From an uncultured Treponema sp. (GTDB taxonomy: Bacteria; Spirochaetota; Spirochaetia; Treponematales; Treponemataceae): a stretch of 64,000 nt of DNA. The notes below the pieces were generated by a model. That model was not told the origin of the DNA, made no database searches, and saw only the letters and a list, made by a program, of their open reading frames with translations. Position numbers and translations under genes: made by a program. Positions 1-9,483 of the stretch are shown piece by piece. Location: the NCBI RefSeq assembly GCF_945873775.1, contig NZ_CAMCEC010000001.1, positions 1 to 64,000 of the forward strand, written 5' to 3'. Position 1 is the stretch's first letter, and each line of letters begins with the position of its first letter.

Positions 1-988
1 CGTCATAAAGAATTGCAACATCAGTAATCGCGCCGGAAACGCCTAGGTCTGAAACTGTCTTAGGAGAACCTATTGGCTCAAACACAAACGGACCGTCTCC
101 AGAAATCTTTCCATATTGAAAATAGAAATTTGATAAATCTGTATAAGCCAAATATAAACTGCTACCTTGAACAGCAAAAGCCAATCCTATTTTTCCAGAA
201 AAATCAATACCGCTTACTGCATTAATATTATTAACAGAAGAAATTGATGAAGGACTTTTATTCTTTGAAAGGCTAAGAATATCATTATTATAACTAGCAA
301 ACCATAATGCATCTTCAGTAGGATCATAATAGAGAGGATCTGTAAAGTAATATCCAAAATCAGAAATTTCTGCAATTTGCTCCTTTTTAGAATCAGCATC
401 GTATCTATACAAAACTCCAGTTCCATTGTCATTGCTGCTTTTTCCTACACAATACCAATTTGATTTCAAATCTTCCACCGCACCAAAAGGCTCTCCGTAA
501 AAATGACAAATATCAGAATCTTTTTCCGTTATAGAATCTTCTCTATAAAAATTGTATACAGAGCTTTCATACTTCCACAGTATATATCCGCTGTCCAGAA
601 TACTGCTTGCAAAAAGCTTAAGGGCAATTGAGCATTCCGCAGTTTCTCCGGCGGTAACTTTTATAGTCTCGCTTTTTCTTGCAAGAAGAACATCATTCGT
701 GTCATAGGCTTCTACTTGGACTGTGTAAGTGGCTGGCTCAAGCTCGTCAAATACTATGTCCGCCCCCCCCGTCTCGGAAGTTTGAGTTTTTAAGTTTTCG
801 CCGTCCAATAAAAGGGCTACTTTATATGTCTTTGCCTTTTCCTTGCTAAGAGTGTATGCGCCGCGCGAACCGCTTCCCGGAAGAGCAACACGGATTGCGC
901 CGTCTTCTCCAGAAGAGCCTCCCATATTCATGCAGGAAGCAAGCAAAAACAAAAAAGAAACCAGCGCAGTAAAACCAAATTTTCTCAT
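1..988 (-). CDS. Lipoprotein, partial (C-terminus runs off the window edge)
   Basis: Open frame on the minus strand from ATG at 988 (MRKFGFTALVSFLFLLASCMNMGGSSGEDG...) with a lipobox-like LASC and upstream GGAGG. Missing from the ORF track because it is truncated by the window edge; ORF 214..432 is a different, spurious frame. Confidence 0.85.
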   Translation of the reverse strand, partial: MRKFGFTALVSFLFLLASCMNMGGSSGEDGAIRVALPGSGSRGAYTLSKEKAKTYKVALLLDGENLKTQTSETGGADIVFDELEPATYTVQVEAYDTNDVLLARKSETIKVTAGETAECSIALKLFASSILDSGYILWKYESSVYNFYREDSITEKDSDICHFYGEPFGAVEDLKSNWYCVGKSSNDNGTGVLYRYDADSKKEQIAEISDFGYYFTDPLYYDPTEDALWFASYNNDILSLSKNKSPSSISSVNNINAVSGIDFSGKIGLAFAVQGSSLYLAYTDLSNFYFQYGKISGDGPFVFEPIGSPKTVSDLGVSGAITDVAILYD

Positions 989-1110
989 AAAAAACCTCCA
1001 GTGCTTATAAAGATATTATGATTCAAATTCGGACGGAAATCAAGTTTTTTGATTTAAATTACAAAAAAAATGGCCGCACAAAATGCAGCCACTGTCTAAT
1101 AGAAAGTTTT

Positions 1111-1833
1111 TTATAAAATGCAGTTAAGGAATTTCTTTAATCTCTCGGACTTTGGAGAGTCAAAAATCTGCGACGGCGTTCCTTCTTCCGCAACGATTCC
1201 GTCTTCCATAAAAACAACACGGTCAGCAACTTCACGGGCAAATCCCATTTCATGCGTTACAACAACCATTGTCATTCCGCCTTTTGCAAGTTCCTTCATA
1301 ACAGAAAGAACTTCGCCGACCATTTCCGGGTCAAGCGCGCTGGTAGGCTCGTCAAACAGCATGACCTTTGGCGACATTGCAAGGGAACGCACAATCGCAA
1401 TTCTCTGCTTCTGGCCGCCGCTTAAAGTTGAAGGATAAACGTTCGCTTTGTCCGCAAGTCCAATCCGCTCCAAAAGTTCCATCGCTTTTTCATCCGCCTG
1501 ATTTTGAGAAAGAAGCTTGAGCTTAACCGGCGCAAGAGTGATATTTTTTAGAACCGTAAGATGCGGAAAAAGATTAAAATGCTGAAAAACCATTCCCATC
1601 TGGCGGCGCACAAGATTTATATCCGCATTTTTGCTTGTGATGTCGTTTCCTTCAAAAAGAATAGAGCCGGAATCTGGGGTTTCAAGAAGATTAAGACAGC
1701 GCAGAAAAGTGGATTTTCCAGAGCCGGAAGGCCCTATTATTACAACTTTTTCGCCCTGTTTTATTGTCTGCGTTATGCCTTTTAGAACTTTCAGCTCTCC
1801 AAAGCTTATTTTCAAGTCTTTAGTCTCTATCAC
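1111..1833 (-). CDS. Polar amino-acid ABC transporter ATP-binding protein (GlnQ-like)
   Basis: Walker [10 protein letters not shown], signature LSGGQKQR, Walker [15 protein letters not shown]. Likely start is GTG at 1833 ([13 protein letters not shown]) after AAGGA; the ORF-track start at 1944 overlaps the permease gene. Confidence 0.93.
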   Translation of the reverse strand: MIETKDLKISFGELKVLKGITQTIKQGEKVVIIGPSGSGKSTFLRCLNLLETPDSGSILFEGNDITSKNADINLVRRQMGMVFQHFNLFPHLTVLKNITLAPVKLKLLSQNQADEKAMELLERIGLADKANVYPSTLSGGQKQRIAIVRSLAMSPKVMLFDEPTSALDPEMVGEVLSVMKELAKGGMTMVVVTHEMGFAREVADRVVFMEDGIVAEEGTPSQIFDSPKSERLKKFLNCIL

Positions 1834-2500
1834 TTTTTGCCATCCTTTTTTCAAGAATCGAAAACAGCTTTGTAAGCCCAAGCGTAAGGCAAAGGTATAT
1901 AAGGGCGCACGAAAGAAGCGGAATCCAGGCGTTGTAAGTTGCATTGCGAATCATGTCGCCGGCTTTTGTAAGATCCATAACAGCAATAAAGCTTGCCACG
2001 GAAGTTTCTTTTATAAGCACAATGAATTCGCTTGTGTAAGTAGGAAGAACTGCTTTTGCAGCCTGCGGAAAAATTATCATTGTAAGAGTCTGCCAGTAGT
2101 TCAGCCCCAAAGAACGACCTGCCTCCATCTGCCCGGAATCCACACCTTGAATTCCAGCACGGAAAATTTCTGTGCAGTAAGCCCCGGAATTTATTCCATA
2201 GGCAAGAGTCGCAACCAGCACACGGTCAAGCCCAAGAGGAGCAAAAACAACAAAGTAGAAAATCATGAGCTGGGTTGCCAAAGGTATTCCGCGGATAACG
2301 GTTGTGTAGATTTCCGCAACTATCCTCAAAACAGGATTCTTTGAAATCTTGAACAGCGCGAACACTGCTCCCAAAATCGTTCCGAGGATAATCGCGACAA
2401 TAGCGATATAAATTGTAACTCCCAGTCCCTGCAGAAGCAAAAGCCACCGCTGCCCGGAAATAAGCGTATCGTAAATTGAATCAAACACAGCCGTCTCCAA
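1820..2500 (-). CDS. Amino-acid ABC transporter permease (HisM/GlnP family)
   Basis: Hydrophobic protein with GxxxTIxxAIxAxxLG and [13 protein letters not shown] motifs typical of His/Glu/Gln permeases; operonic with the ATPase and binding protein. Confidence 0.92.
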   Translation of the reverse strand: METAVFDSIYDTLISGQRWLLLLQGLGVTIYIAIVAIILGTILGAVFALFKISKNPVLRIVAEIYTTVIRGIPLATQLMIFYFVVFAPLGLDRVLVATLAYGINSGAYCTEIFRAGIQGVDSGQMEAGRSLGLNYWQTLTMIIFPQAAKAVLPTYTSEFIVLIKETSVASFIAVMDLTKAGDMIRNATYNAWIPLLSCALIYLCLTLGLTKLFSILEKRMAKSDRD

Positions 2501-2503
2501 AAA

Positions 2504-3277
2504 CTACTTGCGGACTATAATAACCTGATTTGAAGTAAAGTACGGCTCAGAAAAATCCACGTTCTTTTTGCGCTCTTCTGTAACGCTCATTCCGGCAGCA
2601 ATAAAGTCAATTGCTCCGCTAGAAAGAGCCGGAATCAGGCTGTCAAAAGACATATCAACAACTTCAAGAGACTGTCCCAAGTCCTTTGCAATTTTCTGTC
2701 CCATTGTAATGTCAAAGCCAACAATTTTTGTTCCTTCTACATATTCAAAAGGAGGAAATGCGGCGTTTGTTCCAAGCTTTACAACTTTTCCAGAAAGAAC
2801 TTCGTCGCTAGGAATTTTTACAACTCCGTCAGTAGGCATAAAGGCGTTAACCAAATCTTCGTATCCGCCGTTAGACTTGAGAGCGGCAATGGTCTTGTTG
2901 ATTGATTCCAAAAGGGAAGCGTTGCCCTTTTTTACAGCGATTGAATATTCTTCCTGCGCAAACTTTGAGTCCACAATCTTGAGTTTTTTGCTGTTGCGGG
3001 AAACAATCTGCTTTGCCGGAAGCTCGTCAAGAACAATAGCGTCAATCTGGCCGTTCATAAGGTCAAGAGCAGCATCCATTCCAGATTTAAAAGAAGAAAG
3101 CTTTGCATTCTTCAAATTTTCCTGAACATAAGTTTCGCCAGTTGTGCCGCCCTGAACGCCGATGCGTTTTCCGTCAAGATCTTCTATTCCTTTGATTTGA
3201 ACAGACTTTTTCTTTGCGCTTACAGGAAGAACCATGCAAGCCGCCAATGCAAATGCCAAAACAACAGCTTTTTTCAT
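2504..3277 (-). CDS. Amino-acid ABC transporter substrate-binding protein
   Basis: Signal peptide and SBP family 3 motifs (GTNAAFPPFEYVEGTKIVGFDI, MSFDSLIPALSSGAIDFIAAGMSVTEER). Confidence 0.93.
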   Translation of the reverse strand: MKKAVVLAFALAACMVLPVSAKKKSVQIKGIEDLDGKRIGVQGGTTGETYVQENLKNAKLSSFKSGMDAALDLMNGQIDAIVLDELPAKQIVSRNSKKLKIVDSKFAQEEYSIAVKKGNASLLESINKTIAALKSNGGYEDLVNAFMPTDGVVKIPSDEVLSGKVVKLGTNAAFPPFEYVEGTKIVGFDITMGQKIAKDLGQSLEVVDMSFDSLIPALSSGAIDFIAAGMSVTEERKKNVDFSEPYFTSNQVIIVRK

Positions 3278-3379
3278 AAAATGCCTCTATTTAAATTAAA
3301 GATTATGTTTCCATATCAAATCTGAAAACTCACATATTCTAGCAGTTTTTCAGTTGATTTTCAATTAAGAGCCGATTTT

Positions 3380-4762
3380 CTAGTGAACAAGGCCGCCCTT
3401 AAATGTGTTTCCGTTCAGACTGTCTATATGCACTTGCACAAATTTTCCGATTAGAGAAACCGGAGCTTCAAATGCAATGCGCTCGTTCTGCTCTGTCTTG
3501 CCCAAAAGCTCATTGGCGTTGTCGCGGCTTATAATGTCGGCAAGAACCTTTATGTTTTTTCCAACCTGCTTTTCCATCACTTTTCTTGTAATTCCAAGCT
3601 GAATGTCTATGATTTTCTGAAGACGCTCTTTTTTTACTTCAAGCGGAATCTGGTTCTGCATTTTTGCGGCGGGAGTTCCTTCACGCGGATTATAATAGTA
3701 CATAAACGCGCTTTCAAATTCCACTTCCTTCATAAGAGAAGCCGCCTGCTCAAAGTCTTCTTCAGTTTCTCCAGGGAAGCCAAGCATGATGTCCGTTGTA
3801 AGCTGAATTTCCGGAATACGCTCTCGCAGTTTTTGAACAAGCAAAAGATATTGTTCGCGTGTATATTTGCGGTTCATGGCTTTTAAAATTGAATTCGAGC
3901 CGTGCTGAACCGCAATGTGAAGTCCGCGGCAAATGCGCTTTTCTTCCGCAATCACATCTATAAGCTCGTCAGAAAAATCCTTGGGATTGCTTGATTCAAA
4001 CCGAATCCATTCAATAGGAGAATTTGTTTGCTCCAAATGGCGGCAGATTGTTTTTAAAAGGTTCGGAAAATTCATTCCGTCTGCGCCCTTGTAAGAATTC
4101 ACGTTCTGCCCCAAAAGCGTTATTTCCTTTACACCGCGGCGGGCAAGCACATCAAGCTCATGCAGAATCTGTTCCACAGGACGGCTCACTTCCCTGCCGC
4201 GCACATAAGGAACAATGCAGTACGAGCAGAAATTGTTGCAGCCGTGCATAATGGGAACAAAGGTTGAAAACGCGCCTTCCTCATACGAAGTTTCCGCAAA
4301 AACGTAGACAGGCTCTTCGTCAGTCTGTATATATTTCTGGCCTTCCTCAACCGCCTGGATTATCTCTCCGAATTTATTTTTTGCAAATGTGCCCACAACA
4401 TAGTCAACGCAAGGCCATTGCTTTTGAAGCGACTTTAAAAGACGTTCAGCCATGCAGCCCATTACAATCAAAGTAAGAGGAACCGCTCCGTTTTTCTGCA
4501 CATATTCCGCGGCAATTTCCATGTTTCTTTTTTTTGCGTCGGGAGCGCACGAACGCACTTTCTTTAGCCCTGAAAAAAATCCTAGCCGCCCGAATATTCT
4601 TTCTTCTGCGGAACCGCGCACAGAGCAAGTGTTTATTACAACAAGGTCGGCAAGCTGAGCGTTTTCAGCCTTTTTCCAGCCGCGTGAAATTAAAATCTGT
4701 TCAACGGAAGCGCTTTCGGCAATGTTCATCTCACAGCCGTAAGTTTCAAAAAAATAAGTCAT
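3380..4762 (-). CDS. miaB: tRNA-2-methylthio-N6-dimethylallyladenosine synthase MiaB
   Basis: N-terminal TYGCEMN, radical SAM CNNFCSYCIVP, GLHIAVQHGSNSILKAMNRKYTREQY, C-terminal TRAM-like region. Confidence 0.95.
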   Translation of the reverse strand: MTYFFETYGCEMNIAESASVEQILISRGWKKAENAQLADLVVINTCSVRGSAEERIFGRLGFFSGLKKVRSCAPDAKKRNMEIAAEYVQKNGAVPLTLIVMGCMAERLLKSLQKQWPCVDYVVGTFAKNKFGEIIQAVEEGQKYIQTDEEPVYVFAETSYEEGAFSTFVPIMHGCNNFCSYCIVPYVRGREVSRPVEQILHELDVLARRGVKEITLLGQNVNSYKGADGMNFPNLLKTICRHLEQTNSPIEWIRFESSNPKDFSDELIDVIAEEKRICRGLHIAVQHGSNSILKAMNRKYTREQYLLLVQKLRERIPEIQLTTDIMLGFPGETEEDFEQAASLMKEVEFESAFMYYYNPREGTPAAKMQNQIPLEVKKERLQKIIDIQLGITRKVMEKQVGKNIKVLADIISRDNANELLGKTEQNERIAFEAPVSLIGKFVQVHIDSLNGNTFKGGLVH

Positions 4763-4816
4763 CTGCTCATTATAAAGAATAAACTGTCATTGCACAATTG
4801 AAAAAGATTGCATTTC

Positions 4817-5031
4817 CAGGGCAAACGCATTATAAATGTATTCAGCATAAAATTGCCTTTCAGACACGGTTTCCTGGTTCAAAATCGCGCAATAATGCGC
4901 TACACGCTGATTGTTGCAAAGTAACTATAGAATTGTCCGCTCATGCGGTCGCAACAATCAGAGTGTTTTTGCCCCAGAAACCGTTCCTTCGCGCAAACTT
5001 TACTTAAATTATTTATAATGCGTTTGCCCTG
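4817..5031. mobile_element. MITE-like non-autonomous element (215 bp) with 21-bp TIRs and a 10-bp target-site duplication
   Basis: Left TIR CAGGGCAAACGCATTATAAAT (4817-4837) is the exact reverse complement of 5011-5031. Flanked by direct repeats ATTGCATTTC (4807-4816 and 5032-5041). Internal inverted repeat CTGATTGTTGC (4907-4917) / GCAACAATCAG (4951-4961). Confidence 0.88.
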
Positions 5032-5128
5032 ATTGCATTTCTACCAAAGCAAAAATACAACAAAAATATGATTTTTAAGTATAAAAAGTATACAATAAAA
5101 CGGTTTTCATAATATTTTTACAAATTGT

Positions 5129-5157
5129 TTGACACAGACTTTTTGTCATTATAAAAT
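5129..5157 (+). promoter_or_regulatory. sigma70-type promoter for the CBM48 protein gene
   Basis: TTGACA (5129-5134) - 17 bp - TAAAAT (5152-5157). Confidence 0.75.
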
Positions 5158-5193
5158 TCGAAGCATAGATTGAAAATAAGGAGGAAATTTCAA

Positions 5194-5553
5194 TTGAAAA
5201 AAATCTTAGCAATGGCAGCCGCAATGGCAATGTTTTCTGCGGCAGTTTTCGCTGATGTGGCTTGCAAAAAGCTCGACAATGGAAAAGTAGAAGTTACATT
5301 CTCATATTCACACCCGAGCGCAAAAAATGTTCTTCTTGCAGGCGACTTTACAAACTGGCAGTCTGGCGCAAAGACAATGAAAAAAGAAGGCGACACTTTT
5401 GTATACAGAAAAGTTGTTTCAGAAAAAAGCGTCCTTACTTACAAGTTCATCATAAACGGAAACTGGATGACAGACAAAAACGCTCCGGCAACAACAGATG
5501 ACGGATTCGGCGGAAAAAACGGTGTTGTAGACGTAAAGACGCTCATAAACTAA
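5194..5553 (+). CDS. Small secreted CBM48 / AMPK-beta-like glycogen-binding domain protein
   Basis: Signal peptide then VLLAGDFTNWQ...GDTFVYRKVV...YKFIINGNWMTD typical of E-set/CBM48. AAGGAGG about 8 nt before TTG at 5194 places the real start inside ORF 5170..5553. Confidence 0.85.
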   Translation: MKKILAMAAAMAMFSAAVFADVACKKLDNGKVEVTFSYSHPSAKNVLLAGDFTNWQSGAKTMKKEGDTFVYRKVVSEKSVLTYKFIINGNWMTDKNAPATTDDGFGGKNGVVDVKTLIN

Positions 5554-5572
5554 AAGCCTAAAACATTGAAAT

Positions 5573-5627
5573 GATTATCAAACGGGTTTCTTTCAGAAAC
5601 ATCGCAGGGTCAAGCCCGATAATGACA
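5573..5627. repeat. Dispersed 55-bp REP-like repeat, copy A
   Basis: gattatcaaacgggtttctttcagaaacatcgcagggtcaagcccgataatgaca matches the reverse complement of 62019-62073 at 53/55 positions. Confidence 0.85.
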
Positions 5628-5672
5628 ATGTTTTAAGTTTTCCCATAATAACATTAAAACCAAAAGCCCTTG

Positions 5673-5708
5673 TGCCGGAGATGCGACAATGCAGTTCCGG
5701 CATTTTTT
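5673..5708 (+). terminator. Rho-independent terminator downstream of the CBM48 gene
   Basis: TGCCGGA (5673-5679) / TCCGGCA (5696-5702) followed by TTTTTT. Confidence 0.75.
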
Positions 5709-6492
5709 ATGCTTCACTAAATTCCGTGTAAGCGTAGGCATTGTGATTGTGAATGCTTTCAAAATTCTTGCATTCCACGCTGAACCAGCTGAAAGGCTTT
5801 TCGCTTTTTGAAAAATTCTTAAGCGCAATGAAAACTTCGCGCACAACATCTTCCACAAAACGAGGATTTTCGTAAGCGTGCTCGGTAACAAACTTTTCGT
5901 CCGGGCGTTTTAAAATGCTGTAAAGTCCGCCGCTTGCACTTTTTTCAACTTCCTCAATCACGTCTTCAATCCAAAACAGGCTTGAATTTTTTAGCTTTAC
6001 AGTAACAATTCCGCGCTGGTTATGCGCACCGTACTGGCTGATTGCCTTTGAGCAAGGACACAATGTTGTAACAGGAATTTTAATTTTTATAAAGAAACTG
6101 CTAGAAGCAGAACTAACCTCCCCCTCGTAAGTGCATTCATAGCACATTATGCTTTCCGCATGGGAAACTGGCGCCTGCTTTTTCATAAAGAAAGGAAATT
6201 CCATTGAGCCGAACGCGCGCTCCGCATCGAGGCTTTTTCTGATTTCCTCAAGCATAAAAAGAAACTGCTTCATTCCAAGATTTTCCCGGTGGCGGTGGAA
6301 AATTTCTATAAAACGCGACATATGTGTTCCCTTGTAATTGTGCGGCAGATTCACAAAAAGATTCACTTTTGCGCACGTTTTCTGAGAGCCTTCCGCCTTG
6401 TCCAAAACCTGAACAGGATAGCTCAAGTCCGTAACGCCAACTTTCTGCAAGGGAATTTCGCGTGTGTCTTTTGAATTCTGAATGTCAATCAT
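5707..6492 (-). CDS. folE2: GTP cyclohydrolase FolE2 (type IB)
   Basis: [29 protein letters not shown]..., [21 protein letters not shown] characteristic of FolE2/MptA. Confidence 0.92.
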   Translation of the reverse strand: MIDIQNSKDTREIPLQKVGVTDLSYPVQVLDKAEGSQKTCAKVNLFVNLPHNYKGTHMSRFIEIFHRHRENLGMKQFLFMLEEIRKSLDAERAFGSMEFPFFMKKQAPVSHAESIMCYECTYEGEVSSASSSFFIKIKIPVTTLCPCSKAISQYGAHNQRGIVTVKLKNSSLFWIEDVIEEVEKSASGGLYSILKRPDEKFVTEHAYENPRFVEDVVREVFIALKNFSKSEKPFSWFSVECKNFESIHNHNAYAYTEFSEA

Positions 6493-7369
6493 TTTGAGCC
6501 TTAAAATTTTCCGCGCTTTCCAAAGTATTGAAAATGAGCATTGCGATTGTCATAGGGCCAACTCCGCCCGGAACTGGAGTTATAAAGCCCGCGACTTCTT
6601 TTGCGCCTTCAAAATCAACATCGCCGCAAAGCCTGAATCCGCTTTTCTTTGTGGAATCGGGAATGCGGTTTACGCCCACATCAATTACTGCAGCGCCTTC
6701 TTTTATCATGTCCGCGGTAACTGTGTTCGGACGGCCGGAAGCCACAATCAGAATGTCAGCTTTTTTTGTGTAGTCCGAAAGATTTTTTGTTCCCGTGTGG
6801 CAAATTGTAACAGTTGAATTGAATTCTTTTCTGAGCATCAAAAGAGCCATCGGCTTTCCAACAATGTTGCTGCGTCCAACGACAACGACATTTTTTCCGC
6901 TTGTCTCAATGTTCATTTTCTTCAATAAAACGGTAATTCCGTTTGGAGTGCAAGGAAGAAATCCTTTTTCGCCGGTAACAAGCCTGCCCACATTCACTGG
7001 ATGAAAACCGTCAACGTCTTTTTCTGGACTGATTGAATTTGTAACTTTCTTTTCGTCAATATGCGAAGGAAGCGGAAGCTGAACAAGAATTCCGTGCACA
7101 GTTTTGTCTTCGTTCAGTTTTTGAATCAAGGACAAAATCTCCTGCTCTGTGGTTGACTCTGGAAGCTCTATGCTTCTATCTTCCATTCCGGCTTCGGCAA
7201 GGGCCTTTCTCTTCCCTGAAACATAACTTACGCTCGCAGGATTGTTTCCCACAAGAATAACAGCAAGGCAAGGCGTAACTCCGCTTTTCTTAAGCTCCGA
7301 AACTTTTTTTGCAACATCGGCTTTTACTTCCGCGGCAATTGCTTTTCCGTCTATAATTTTTGCGCTCAT
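6485..7369 (-). CDS. folD: Bifunctional methylenetetrahydrofolate dehydrogenase/cyclohydrolase FolD
   Basis: [61 protein letters not shown]; overlaps folE2 by 8 bp. Confidence 0.95.
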   Translation of the reverse strand: MSAKIIDGKAIAAEVKADVAKKVSELKKSGVTPCLAVILVGNNPASVSYVSGKRKALAEAGMEDRSIELPESTTEQEILSLIQKLNEDKTVHGILVQLPLPSHIDEKKVTNSISPEKDVDGFHPVNVGRLVTGEKGFLPCTPNGITVLLKKMNIETSGKNVVVVGRSNIVGKPMALLMLRKEFNSTVTICHTGTKNLSDYTKKADILIVASGRPNTVTADMIKEGAAVIDVGVNRIPDSTKKSGFRLCGDVDFEGAKEVAGFITPVPGGVGPMTIAMLIFNTLESAENFKAQND

Positions 7370-7435
7370 CTGTAACCTTCCATTTTTTTGTTTTCTTTTT
7401 TATAAAGCATATGCAGAAATCCAAATGTCGCTAGA

Positions 7436-7484
7436 TTGATAAAATCCTTGAAACCAAGTATAATTGCTTGGCGATATTCAAGGA
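7436..7484 (+). promoter_or_regulatory. sigma70-type promoter with overlapping nested dyad
   Basis: TTGATA (7436-7441) - 17 bp - TATAAT (7459-7464). Dyad TCCTTGA..CCAAG..CTTGG..TTCAAGGA spans 7445-7484 and covers the -10. Confidence 0.6.
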
Positions 7485-7573
7485 AAAATCCATTTGAAAA
7501 CTGCCTAAGCATAATATAAAAAAACAGAACAAATTACCATAGAAGAATTTGCTTTTATGTTAAAGGAAAAATT

Positions 7574-8257
7574 ATGAAACGTTTAATTACGCTTTTGAGC
7601 GTAGGAATTATAGGAATTTACATTTCATCGGCACAGGCTGCGCTTCCAAAGACAACTTTTATGCAAAGCTCTCAGGATGAAAATTCAGGCGATGACAGTG
7701 ATGACGGAGACGAATACACGGAAGACGACATCAGCTTTGATCTTGGAATGAATCTTCCGGGAGACCAATACATAAAAATTGCGCTTGGTCTTTGCCTTCC
7801 GTTGAATTTTCCAGACTTTGAAAGCACCATAAAAGGAGATTCGCAGCTAAAGCTCGGCGGAATTGGTTCTTTAGGCTACCACTACTTTTTAACTTCAAAA
7901 ATGGCAATCGGATTCGATGTAAGCTTTGGATTCAATGTTTCGATTGGAAGCCACGTTTTCAACTATGTTCCATTTATTGCAGCGTTCACCTACCAGCCGG
8001 TTGCAGGAAGATTTGAATTTCCACTCACAATCGGACTTGGATTTGCATGGGAATCTTTCGGCGGAAAAAATTACTTTCCGGGGCTTGTTGTAAAACCGGA
8101 AGCAGGAGCAATGTTCCGCCTTACAGAAAGCTGGTCGCTCGGACTTGAAGCCTCGTATCTTCTTATGCCGCAGTTTTCTTCCTGGTACAATGACAATGCA
8201 GAAAACTTTGCAGGACAGTTTCTTACATTCAGCGTAACGGCAAGATACCATTTCTAA
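7574..8257 (+). CDS. Putative outer-membrane beta-barrel protein
   Basis: Signal peptide, alternating amphipathic strands, C-terminal aromatic VTARYHF. Confidence 0.65.
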   Translation: MKRLITLLSVGIIGIYISSAQAALPKTTFMQSSQDENSGDDSDDGDEYTEDDISFDLGMNLPGDQYIKIALGLCLPLNFPDFESTIKGDSQLKLGGIGSLGYHYFLTSKMAIGFDVSFGFNVSIGSHVFNYVPFIAAFTYQPVAGRFEFPLTIGLGFAWESFGGKNYFPGLVVKPEAGAMFRLTESWSLGLEASYLLMPQFSSWYNDNAENFAGQFLTFSVTARYHF

Positions 8258-8277
8258 TTTTTACAAAAGGAAAACAA

Positions 8278-9474
8278 ATGAAAAAGTCAATTATAAACAG
8301 CATTTTTCTTTGCGCAGCTTTTGCCTGTCTTGTAGGATTTTCTTCCTGCCACGACGACATTTACGGCGCAATCAACAACGAAATAAAACTGAACTCAAGC
8401 GGCTTGCAAGGCGATATGCATTCAATCGTTCACTACAAAAACTACATCTTAACTTGCAACGGAGAAATTTTTTACAAGACAAATAAGCCTTCATCCGAAA
8501 CAGGACTTCACAATGGGCAATGGAATAGCACAACTTCCCCTACTTCAGAAAAAGGCGACAACGGAATTCCTGCCACAACATATTTTCTTGCAACCGACAG
8601 TGAATATCTTTACGCGCTGACTTACATCTGGGTTGAAAATGACGACGGAGAAAACGAGCCAAAGACAGCGACAATTTACGCGACAAATTCAGATCCTGCA
8701 AACGGACTTGTCTGGACAAAAGTTGCAAACATCAGCGGCGGAAACTATTCTTTTGAAAACGCAAAAGTAATATTCGACAATAAATATTTTTCTGTAGCTG
8801 AAGACAATTCAGTTTCAATTGCAAATAGAGAAGCATACGCAAGAATCAGAGCTACATCCGGGAATGCTTACAAACTTTACAAATTGAACGGAAGCGTTGC
8901 CCCTGCAGAAGTTTCTAATCCAACTTTTATCGGCGAATCTGATGCAACGAACGCAATTTCAGCATGTTACTTTAATGGCAGCACTTATTTTTCAAAATAC
9001 TATGGAATGTCTTCCAACGCAAACTGCCTTTATTACACAAAGACTTATACAAGAAGCAACAACGTAAGCACAAACTCAAGTCTTTACTATATAACAGCCT
9101 CAGATGCTACAGAGCAGTCTGTTGACCTTGATGCCGGCGGACTTCTTTCTATTGCCGCTGCAAAAGACTGTATTCTTCTTGGAACATCAAGCGGACTTTC
9201 AAGGGTTAAAATTAATGAAACAACTGGCATTCCAGATGGCGACACTTCAAGCATGAGAAGCAACGGAAATTCTGTAATTTCTGAATATGTGTTCATGGTT
9301 TTTGTTCTTAATCCGAATAAATGTGAAGGTTCTAACAACACAACTTTAGGAACAGATGAGTACGCGGCTTCGACTATTTACGGCTCAATACGCTCAAGTT
9401 CAGATTCCTGGGATGATGCCGGTCTTTACGCTTGGTATCCTGCAAAAGATGAATGGAACCGCGACGGAGACTAG
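8278..9474 (+). CDS. Hypothetical lipoprotein
   Basis: Lipobox-like VGFSSC after a hydrophobic signal; RBS AAGGA. Confidence 0.7.
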   Translation: MKKSIINSIFLCAAFACLVGFSSCHDDIYGAINNEIKLNSSGLQGDMHSIVHYKNYILTCNGEIFYKTNKPSSETGLHNGQWNSTTSPTSEKGDNGIPATTYFLATDSEYLYALTYIWVENDDGENEPKTATIYATNSDPANGLVWTKVANISGGNYSFENAKVIFDNKYFSVAEDNSVSIANREAYARIRATSGNAYKLYKLNGSVAPAEVSNPTFIGESDATNAISACYFNGSTYFSKYYGMSSNANCLYYTKTYTRSNNVSTNSSLYYITASDATEQSVDLDAGGLLSIAAAKDCILLGTSSGLSRVKINETTGIPDGDTSSMRSNGNSVISEYVFMVFVLNPNKCEGSNNTTLGTDEYAASTIYGSIRSSSDSWDDAGLYAWYPAKDEWNRDGD

Positions 9475-9483
9475 CCTGAAAAA

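Noticed and set aside
214-432. 72-aa minus-strand ORF
   Set aside because: Out of frame inside the truncated lipoprotein CDS (1-988), whose sequence continues through it.
1834-1944. N-terminal extension of the ABC ATPase ([37 protein letters not shown])
   Set aside because: Overlaps the permease C-terminus in another frame; a GTG with an RBS at 1833 gives a normal GlnQ start.
1631-2344. 237-aa ORF on the plus strand opposite the ABC permease
   Set aside because: Antisense to a clearly conserved permease; no RBS or recognisable motif; Cys/His/Asn/Lys-rich composition typical of shadow frames.
2568-3125. 185-aa plus-strand ORF opposite the substrate-binding protein
   Set aside because: Antisense frame with biased composition; the minus-strand gene explains the open frame.
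4798-5007. 69-aa ORF across the MITE
   Set aside because: Lies almost wholly within the palindromic element, no RBS, no similarity to a transposase.
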